From NCBI GenBank assembly GCA_023453335.1, contig JAEXTU010000252.1, forward strand, positions 1 through 5,569: a stretch of DNA of 5,569 nt, written 5' to 3'. The stretch is from Pseudomonadota bacterium (GTDB lineage: Bacteria > Desulfobacterota > Desulfovibrionia > Desulfovibrionales > Desulfovibrionaceae). The first letter of the stretch is position 1. Every line of letters begins with the position of its first letter. The translations under genes were made by a program, and so were the position numbers. Positions 1 through 4,925 of this stretch are shown here, one piece after another. Under the pieces are notes generated by a model. It ran no database searches. It was not told the DNA's origin and saw nothing but the letters and a program-made list of their open reading frames with translations.

Positions 1-1175
1 GTATCCTCCCGGCTGGTGGCCACGATGGTGCGGATCTGGTGCGCGTCAACCAGGTTCACCGCCACCAGCACGATGACCCCGGCCATGGCCGGCAGGGGCA
101 GGTAGGCGGTGAGCGGGGCCACCAGAAGCAGGATGGCCGCCACCCCCAGGGCGGAGAACACCGCGGCCAGGGGAGTGCGCCCGCCCGAGGCGTGGTTCAC
201 CCCGGTGCGGGTGAAGGAGCCCGAGGAGGCGTAGGCCGAGAAGAAGCTGCCCACCAGGTTGGACAGCCCCTGGCCGATGAACTCCTGGTTGTTGTCGATG
301 CGCTGGTTGGTGAGGGTGGCCACCGAGCGGGCGATGGACACCGCCTCGGCCAGGCCCAGCATGGCGATGGCCAGGGCTCCGGGGAACAGGGCCTGCAAGG
401 TCCGCGGCGCGAAATCGGGCAGGGACAGGGGGGGCAACTCATCGGGCAGGGCCCCCACCAGCCGCACCCCGTGCGCCGGGCCGTCCAGGAACAGGGAGAG
501 CAGCGAGGCCGCCACCATGGCCAGGAACATGGCCGGCATGCGCGGCCGCTTGCGTTTGAGCGCGTAGGACAGGCACAGGGTCAGCCCGGCGATGAGCAGC
601 ACCCGGGAGTTGGTCTCCCCCAGCCGGCCGGCCCAGGCCGCCCAGGTCTCCAGAAACTCGCCCCGGGGCAGGTCGCGGATGCCGAAGAAATGCCCCAGCT
701 GGCTGGTGATAATGAGCACCGCCGCACCGGCGGTGAAGCCCACCACCACCGAGTGGGACACGAAATTGATGACCGCGCCCAGCCGGGCCAGGCCCAGGCC
801 CAGCTGCACCATCCCGGCCAGGAAGGTCAGGGTCAGCACCATGCGGACGTATTCCGGGTCGCCCGGGGCGTGCAGGCCGCTGACCTGGGAGAAGACCACC
901 AGGGAAATGGCGGTGGTGGGCCCGGACACCAGGTGCAGGGAGGACCCGAACAGGGCGGCCACCAGCACCGGCACGATGGCGGTGTACAGGCCGAACTCCG
1001 GGGGCAGGCCGGCGATGGCCGCGAAGGCCACGCCCTGGGGTAGGACGATGACCGCGCCGGTCAGACCGGCCGCCAGGTCCGCGCGCAGCGAGGCGCGGTC
1101 CACCAGGTTCTTCCAGCCCAGGAAGGGGAACAGGCGGGACCAGAGGCCAGGGCCGGCGTGCGAGGGATGCTCCAT
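1..1175 (-). CDS. SulP-family anion permease (sulfate permease-like), 3' end outside window
   Basis: This is an inner-membrane transporter of the SulP (SLC26-like) family, which moves sulfate, bicarbonate or other anions, usually with H+ or Na+. The visible 391 residues start MEHPSHAGPG and are dominated by hydrophobic helices. Family hallmarks are an early VLPQGVAFAAIAGLPPEFGL segment (residues 44-63), SGPTTAISLVV (84-94), a conserved acidic helix LGLAEAVSIARS (273-284), and the SulP block from NNQEFIGQGLSNLVGS (295-310) to SSGSFTRTGVN (317-327). These cover most of the Sulfate_transp domain. The cytoplasmic STAS domain expected near residue 430 onward lies beyond the left edge. ATG at 1175 is chosen because the family similarity starts soon after it and a weak GAGGG Shine-Dalgarno lies 4-8 nt upstream. 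It follows the DUF2721 gene by 80 bp on the same strand and may be cotranscribed. In a sulfate reducer, sulfate uptake is plausible, but the substrate cannot be read from the sequence. Confidence 0.93.
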   Translation of the reverse strand, partial: MEHPSHAGPGLWSRLFPFLGWKNLVDRASLRADLAAGLTGAVIVLPQGVAFAAIAGLPPEFGLYTAIVPVLVAALFGSSLHLVSGPTTAISLVVFSQVSGLHAPGDPEYVRMVLTLTFLAGMVQLGLGLARLGAVINFVSHSVVVGFTAGAAVLIITSQLGHFFGIRDLPRGEFLETWAAWAGRLGETNSRVLLIAGLTLCLSYALKRKRPRMPAMFLAMVAASLLSLFLDGPAHGVRLVGALPDELPPLSLPDFAPRTLQALFPGALAIAMLGLAEAVSIARSVATLTNQRIDNNQEFIGQGLSNLVGSFFSAYASSGSFTRTGVNHASGGRTPLAAVFSALGVAAILLLVAPLTAYLPLPAMAGVIVLVAVNLVDAHQIRTIVATSRED

Positions 1176-1231
1176 CCTGCCCTCGTGCCACCCGGCGCGC
1201 CCCAGGTCAAGGCCCCCGGGACTGCGCGGGG

Positions 1232-1267
1232 CTACTCGCCCAGTTGCTCTCCCAGTTACTCTCCCAG
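1232..1267 (-). repeat. Three tandem 12-bp repeats spanning the DUF2721 stop codon
   Basis: Read on the minus strand, three consecutive 12-mers are CTGGGAGAGTAA (1267-1256), CTGGGAGAGCAA (1255-1244) and CTGGGCGAGTAG (1243-1232). The first copy encodes the last three residues (LGE) and the TAA stop of the DUF2721 protein. The second would read LGEQ and the third LGE-stop in the same frame. Copies 1 and 2 differ at a single base, CAA versus TAA. The repeat is seen directly. That the array arose by slippage, and that a C-to-T change in copy 1 shortened the protein by 8 residues, is inference. Confidence 0.9.
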
Positions 1268-1711
1268 GTCCTGGCCCATACGGTGGCTCACCTCGGCCCG
1301 CAGGGCCGCGAGGGTGAGCCGCACCTCCAGGAAGAAGAACACCAGGGAGCCCAGCAGGAAGGCCATGCTGGCCGAGAACAGGGCCTCGGGCACGAACACC
1401 ACCCGCACCCGGCCCACGGCCTCGGCAAAGAGCAGGAGCACCAGCATGCCGATGCCGAAGATGCCCAGCAGGCACAGTCCCACCGCCGAGCGCATGAGCT
1501 TGCAGCGGCGGTAGAGCACCCGCACCTGGCGGTCGATCTCGGCGCGCTCCCGGGCCTCGGCCCCCGGGGCCTCCCGGCACAGCTGCCGGATGCGGTCCAC
1601 CGACCGCCCCAGCCGGTTGGTCAGGGACAAGAGCAGCAGGCCGAAGGCCGAGATGAGCACGCAGGGGGCGATGGACGCGGACAAAACCTGGACCAGGGCG
1701 ATGGGTTCCAT
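1256..1711 (-). CDS. DUF2721 family small integral membrane protein
   Basis: A 151-residue protein with three predicted transmembrane helices at about residues 8-29, 76-98 and 107-129. A basic, soluble loop (about 30-74) follows the first helix. The stretch from LISAFGLLLLSL (19-30) into TNRLGRSVDRIR (31-42) is the recognisable signature of the uncharacterised DUF2721 family. Length and helix layout fit that family, whose biochemical role is unknown to me. The start at 1711 fits the usual family N-terminus, a short lead into helix 1. There is no convincing Shine-Dalgarno before it, and the upstream ATG 23 nt away is out of frame. A TTGACG resembling a -35 element lies about 55 bp upstream, but no good -10 follows it. 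It lies between the PEP-synthase-like gene, from which a 28-bp palindrome separates it, and the SulP permease 80 bp downstream. The stop codon sits inside a 12-bp tandem repeat. Confidence 0.86.
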   Translation of the reverse strand: MEPIALVQVLSASIAPCVLISAFGLLLLSLTNRLGRSVDRIRQLCREAPGAEARERAEIDRQVRVLYRRCKLMRSAVGLCLLGIFGIGMLVLLLFAEAVGRVRVVFVPEALFSASMAFLLGSLVFFFLEVRLTLAALRAEVSHRMGQDLGE

Positions 1712-1756
1712 GCGGCCAGTGTGGCACGGGGCATGGACGGACGCAAGGGAACGGCT

Positions 1757-1766
1757 GGGCGGTTCG
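1757..1766. repeat. 10-bp direct repeat of a palindrome arm
   Basis: GGGCGGTTCG occurs here and again at 1808-1817, inside the left arm of the 28-bp palindrome. In a leftward transcript this copy would read CGAACCGCCC. It could therefore compete with the palindrome's own second arm for pairing with the first arm. It lies about 45 bp upstream of the DUF2721 start codon. The match is seen directly, but at this GC content a 10-bp match is only weak evidence of function. Confidence 0.5.
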
Positions 1767-1803
1767 TCAATCCCTGCCCGAGCCGGCCGTGCCGGACCGG
1801 GCC

Positions 1804-1831
1804 AAGAGGGCGGTTCGCGAACCGCCCTCTT
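1804..1831 (-). terminator. Perfect 28-bp palindrome after the PEP-synthase-like gene, probable transcript-end hairpin
   Basis: AAGAGGGCGGTTCG (1804-1817) is followed immediately by its exact reverse complement (1818-1831). In RNA this gives a GC-rich stem of about 12 bp with a tiny CGCG loop. It starts 27 bp after the TAG stop of the leftward PEP-synthase-like gene and about 93 bp before the next gene, the usual place for an intrinsic terminator or an mRNA 3'-end-stabilising hairpin. No run of U follows the stem in either direction, so it is not a textbook Rho-independent terminator. A dyad-binding site for a dimeric regulator of the DUF2721 gene is the alternative. Confidence 0.6.
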
Positions 1832-1858
1832 CGCGCGGCCCGGCCTCCGCCCTCCCCG

Positions 1859-4453
1859 CTACCCCGCTTCCGGATGCTCCGGGTCGTGGCAGTAGTTGCC
1901 CTTGAGGAAGCACTGGGCCAGGTGCTGCACGCTGGCCTCGGAGGTCATGAGCATGTCCATCTGCCGGGTGTACTGGAGCAGCCGGCCCAGCTGGTCCAGG
2001 CGGGAAACCACCTCGGCCAGGTCGTCCTTGCGGAAGGAGGCGGTGACCCTATCGCCCACCACCTCCACGGTGAAGTCCAGGGCGCGGAGGATCTCGGAGA
2101 TGGCCCGCACCCGCCGCACCCGCCGGGTCTCGTCCGCGGCCCCGCCCTTGAAGGAGAAGGTGATGTAGTTCTCGTTGGCCAGGGGGCCGCAGTAGGCGTC
2201 CAGCACCGAGTAGTGGTAGCCCACCCGGGAGCTGAAGTTCAGGTAGCGGTCGGAGATGAGGGCGTAACTCTTGTCCCCAAAGCGCTGGCCCTGACCCGGG
2301 GGCGGCCCCATGAGCTGTTCGCCCATGACCGCGAAGAATCCGCCCAGGTTGATGGGCTTGGGCTCGCGGCGGTTCACCCCGGGATGGAGCATGCCGGTGA
2401 GCAGGGCCGCGAACGGCGCGGACACGATCTCCTCGGGCCGCACCCGGCGGCCGTGCGGCTGGCGCACCCCCTCGCCCAGGTCGATGATGTAGAGGTCCAG
2501 GGGGATGGAGGCGGCGAGCTTGAGGGCCAGGCCGCCCTGGTCCGCGGCCATATCCGAGATCTGGAACATCTCGCCGTAGGAGCGCTCATGGATGAAGCGC
2601 ATGACGTCGTGCACGGTCCGGGCGCTGCGGCCGCGGAAAACAGGGGAGGTGGGGTCGGTGAGGTTGAGGGGCACGATGAGTTCGGCCATCTTCTCGAGCA
2701 CCGCGTAGACCGGGGAGGCCTTCATGAAGCCCTCGCGCTTCACGGCCAAGGCCAGGAGCTCCGGAACCTCGCCAGCGTAGATGCGGCCGGACAGGGCGTC
2801 CACCGTGACCATGGCCCCGTCGGGAATGTCGCGGGTTGCGGTGCGCAGGTTGAAGATGGACGGCAGATCGAACTCCCGCACCAGGGAGCCCATGTGCCCG
2901 GTGGCGCTGCCCGCGTCGGTGAGCACCGCCCGGGCCTTGCCCAGGAGCACTGCGTACTTGGGCGAGGAGTGCTCGGCCACCAGCACCGCGCCCTCGGGGA
3001 ACCCGGCCAGGTCAGCCTCGGAGCGCACGTGGCGGACGGGTCCGACCGCCACCCCCGGGCAGGCGATGTCCCCGCCGGACAGGAGCATGGTGAAGCCGGG
3101 CACCCGGGGCGGCCGGGGCCGGTCGCGGCGGGAGGCGTCCACCCGCAGGGGCCGGGTCTGGAGCAGGATGAGCCGGCCGTCGGGGTGCAGGGCCCACTCC
3201 ACATCCTGGGGCACGCCGTAGTGGCGCTCCAGGGCCAGGCCCATGCGGGCCAGCTCCCGGGCCTGTTCCTGGTTCAGGCAGGGCTTGCCGCCCTCCTCCT
3301 TGGACAGAGGCCGGTCGCCCACCCGGCCGGCCGGGTTGATGGCCAGCATGCGGTCCTGCACGGCCACGCCCCAATCGTCCACCTGGGGGAGTTCGGCCCC
3401 GTCGGTGGGCCGGGACAGGCGGTAGGTGTCCGGGGTGACCGCCCCGTCCACGGCGTAGGGGCCCAGGCCGAACACCGCATTGATGAGCACTCGCCGGTCC
3501 AGGGGGTCGGTGGGGCTGGTGGTGTACATGACCCCGGCCGCCCGGGAGGGGACCAGTTCCAGGCAGGCCACGCCCATGGACACCCCCTCGAAGGGGATGC
3601 CCTTGAGCAGCCGGTAGGCCATGGCTCGGGGGGTGAAGAGGCTGGCCAGGACCATCTTGTAGGTGGGGATAAGGCGCTCCCCGGTGACCCCGAGCACCGA
3701 GAGGTACTGGCCGGCGAAGGAGAGCTCGCCGTCCTCGCCGATGGCGCTGGAGCGCAGGGCCACGGGCAACTCGTCCACCCCGCGCTCGGTGCAAAGCCCG
3801 GCGTAGGCCGTGCGGATGGCCTCCTCCAGCTCGCGGGGCAGGGACGCGTCCAGAAAGGCGCGCTGGATATCCTCGGAGGCCCGGGTCACGGCCGCGGCGT
3901 CGGCGGGGTCCAGGCCCATGCGGCGGCGGTTCACCTCGTCCATGATCCCGGCCGAGGCCAGGAAGGCCTCGCAGGCCGCGGTGGTGATGGCGAAGCCGGC
4001 GGGCACCGGCAGGCCCAGGGCGGCCATCTCCCCCAGGTTGGCGCTCTTGCCGCCCACGCTGTCCACCATGTGGCGGTCCACCCCGCGGTAAGGGAGCACC
4101 GGGGCGCCGTCCCCGGAGCGGGCGCGGCGGGCGGTGAGGGCCGCCAGTTCGGCGCTGAGCCGGGCGGATATCTCGGCCAGGGCCGGGCTCTTGTTGCTGG
4201 ACAGCCGGGCGTAGGCGTCCACCATGCGGCCCAGGTGGAAGGCGGTGCGCGAGGCCGCGGCGGCTACGTAGGCCATGCCGAACACCGTGTCCCCGCGGAG
4301 CTTCTGCTCCAGGTCGGAGATGATGGCCAACAGCTCGGAATTGGATTCGAGCAGGGCCTTGAAGCTCGCATAGCGGGCCTTGAACTGGGCCGCGTGGTCC
4401 ACATCTGCGGCCTGGGGCCGCTTGCGGCGGAACAGGGACAGGAACGCGCGCAT
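1859..4453 (-). CDS. PEP-synthase/PPDK-like phosphotransferase without the PEP-binding barrel, with a novel C-terminal domain
   Basis: A soluble 864-residue protein. Residues 1-110 are helical and charged, starting with a basic MRAFLSLFRRKR. Residues about 118-437 are the ATP-grasp PEP/pyruvate-binding (PPDK_N) domain, with GGKSANLGEM (134-143), RSSAIGEDGELSFAGQY (234-250) and GLGPYAVDGAVTPDTY (329-344). Its closing E419...LQTR (431-434) corresponds to the Glu-Gln-Arg nucleotide ligands of PPDK. Residues about 458-560 are the swivelling phosphohistidine domain: TDAGSATGHMGSLVRE (512-527) aligns with the classical TGGxTSHAA motif, and His520 is the expected phosphorylated residue. The PEP/pyruvate TIM-barrel is absent. 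Residues about 565-864 are a different domain with ISDRYLNFSSRVGYHYSVLD (733-752) and FSFKGGAADETRR (766-778). By family knowledge, ATP should phosphorylate His520; the final acceptor is unknown. ATG at 4453 is chosen because GGAGG lies 4 nt upstream. The open frame extends to 4624, but that part is Cys/Arg/Trp-rich with no Shine-Dalgarno support. True PEP synthase is less likely because the acceptor domain is missing. Confidence 0.9.
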   Translation of the reverse strand: MRAFLSLFRRKRPQAADVDHAAQFKARYASFKALLESNSELLAIISDLEQKLRGDTVFGMAYVAAAASRTAFHLGRMVDAYARLSSNKSPALAEISARLSAELAALTARRARSGDGAPVLPYRGVDRHMVDSVGGKSANLGEMAALGLPVPAGFAITTAACEAFLASAGIMDEVNRRRMGLDPADAAAVTRASEDIQRAFLDASLPRELEEAIRTAYAGLCTERGVDELPVALRSSAIGEDGELSFAGQYLSVLGVTGERLIPTYKMVLASLFTPRAMAYRLLKGIPFEGVSMGVACLELVPSRAAGVMYTTSPTDPLDRRVLINAVFGLGPYAVDGAVTPDTYRLSRPTDGAELPQVDDWGVAVQDRMLAINPAGRVGDRPLSKEEGGKPCLNQEQARELARMGLALERHYGVPQDVEWALHPDGRLILLQTRPLRVDASRRDRPRPPRVPGFTMLLSGGDIACPGVAVGPVRHVRSEADLAGFPEGAVLVAEHSSPKYAVLLGKARAVLTDAGSATGHMGSLVREFDLPSIFNLRTATRDIPDGAMVTVDALSGRIYAGEVPELLALAVKREGFMKASPVYAVLEKMAELIVPLNLTDPTSPVFRGRSARTVHDVMRFIHERSYGEMFQISDMAADQGGLALKLAASIPLDLYIIDLGEGVRQPHGRRVRPEEIVSAPFAALLTGMLHPGVNRREPKPINLGGFFAVMGEQLMGPPPGQGQRFGDKSYALISDRYLNFSSRVGYHYSVLDAYCGPLANENYITFSFKGGAADETRRVRRVRAISEILRALDFTVEVVGDRVTASFRKDDLAEVVSRLDQLGRLLQYTRQMDMLMTSEASVQHLAQCFLKGNYCHDPEHPEAG

Positions 4454-4457
4454 CCAT

Positions 4458-4502
4458 CCTCCGAAGAGCGTGGCCTCCGAGGCGCAGGGCCTTCCGAAGC
4501 GC
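4458..4502 (-). repeat. Three degenerate repeats in the PEP-synthase-like mRNA leader, last copy overlapping its Shine-Dalgarno
   Basis: In transcript sense the copies are GCGCTTCGGAAGGCC (4502-4488), GCGCCTCGGAGGCC (4485-4472) and CGCTCTTCGGAGG (4470-4458). All share a core of the form YTCGGARG, and the first two have short self-complementary cores (CTTCGGAAG and CCTCGGAGG). The third copy supplies the GGAGG ribosome-binding site that ends 4 nt before the ATG at 4453. An out-of-frame ATG at 4457-4455 abuts the GGAGG and is too close to be used. GGA-centred repeats over a ribosome-binding site resemble CsrA/RsmA targets, but that is inference. Confidence 0.5.
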
Positions 4503-4629
4503 CAGGCAGGACAGGTTACGGGCCGGGTTGCACCATATCCCGGGCCAAGGGCCGGGACAACAGGCCAGGTGCGTTCCCCTGCCCGACACGATTCACGCCA
4601 ACGCTTGCACGATGCTGCACCCACCAGAC

Positions 4630-4671
4630 GAAAAACTATCTACGCTAATTTTATTATTTTTTTTAATACAA
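4630..4671. promoter_or_regulatory. AT-rich island in the divergent promoter region
   Basis: About 42 bases are over 80% A/T, including an eight-T run at 4657-4664, in a window that is otherwise roughly 70% G/C. This is the only such stretch and it lies between divergent genes, so a role in promoter melting, DNA bending or nucleoid-protein binding is likely. No clean pair of -35/-10 boxes could be fitted on either strand. The best partial match is a leftward TTGTAT (4671-4666) without a matching -10. No stable hairpin precedes the T run, so it does not look like a rightward terminator. Confidence 0.4.
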
Positions 4672-4817
4672 GCCGACGTCACGCCACACATCCCCCTGGC
4701 GGCGGAGCCAGTCACGCAATGGGAAAGCTGCTGCCGTGGCGCATCGCGCAACTCCTCCAACACCTTGTCCACTCTCACCTCCTCAAGCCTGGTTTGCTTT
4801 CGCGCCGGCTTCACGCA

Positions 4818-4834
4818 CTGGCATGCGCCTTGCT
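4818..4834 (+). promoter_or_regulatory. Candidate sigma-54 (-24/-12) promoter
   Basis: CTGGCATGCGCCTTGCT matches the RpoN consensus YTGGCACGRNNNTTGCW at all but two specified positions. It has the invariant GG (4820-4821) and GC (4832-4833) separated by exactly 10 bases. It points at the rightward gene and would start transcription near 4845, giving a leader of about 80 nt before the GTG at 4926. Sigma-54 promoters need an enhancer-binding activator. The inverted repeat CTGGC-N6-GCCAG at 4696-4711, about 140 bp upstream of the predicted start site, lies at a suitable distance but is too short to assign. Confidence 0.65.
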
Positions 4835-4907
4835 GGAGGGGCTTGCAACAATCGCACCGGCACCGGGGCCGCATGCGCCTGATACCACCGTGTCCGCAGG
4901 TCCAGCC

Positions 4908-4917
4908 AAGGAGAGGG
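4908..4917 (+). promoter_or_regulatory. Ribosome-binding site deciding the GTG start at 4926
   Basis: AAGGAGAGGG is the only strong purine-rich Shine-Dalgarno in the region. It ends 8 nt before GTG at 4926, which opens directly into a basic MKTHFQK followed by a hydrophobic helix. This supports the GTG start over any downstream ATG; the first in-frame internal Met is residue 93. Confidence 0.75.
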
Positions 4918-4925
4918 ACAACGCC

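Larger units (their letters stand above)
4454..4925. other. Divergent intergenic region, 472 bp
   Basis: This gene-free stretch separates the leftward PEP-synthase-like gene from the rightward membrane-protein gene, so it should carry promoters for both. From left to right it holds three degenerate GGA-containing repeats at the leftward ribosome-binding site (4458-4502), a moderate GC hairpin at 4539-4556 (CCCGG pairing with CCGGG), an AT-rich island (4630-4671), a small inverted repeat CTGGC/GCCAG (4696-4711), a sigma-54-type promoter (4818-4834) and the rightward ribosome-binding site (4908-4917). Open frames crossing it have compositions unlike the neighbouring proteins and no ribosome-binding sites, so I call no gene here. 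Confidence 0.8.

Noticed and set aside
39..1043. A 334-codon plus-strand open frame antisense to the SulP permease
   Set aside because: The composition is Gly/His/Gln-rich and low in hydrophobic residues. The minus strand in this interval encodes an unmistakable SulP protein.
1712..1735. TGGCAC-containing sequence on the plus strand as a second sigma-54 promoter
   Set aside because: The base pair 10 nt after the GG is not GC, and there is no plus-strand gene downstream.
4454..4624. A 57-residue N-terminal extension of the PEP-synthase-like protein from ATG at 4624
   Set aside because: The extension is rich in Cys, Arg and Trp, has no Shine-Dalgarno and would cover the leader repeats. The internal ATG at 4453 has a GGAGG site and begins a plausible protein.
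1244..4648. A 1134-codon open frame on the plus strand, antisense to the PEP-synthase-like gene
   Set aside because: It runs through both the DUF2721 gene and the intergenic palindrome and is very rich in Gly, His, Gln and Ala with no domain motifs. It is explained by the GC-rich codon use of the minus-strand genes, which removes antisense stop codons.
4655..4664. T-rich run as a possible rightward Rho-independent terminator
   Set aside because: No stable hairpin directly precedes it and there is no rightward gene upstream to terminate.
4674..4684. GACGTC-centred palindrome as a regulator site
   Set aside because: A six-base palindrome without flanking symmetry is expected by chance, and no second copy is nearby.
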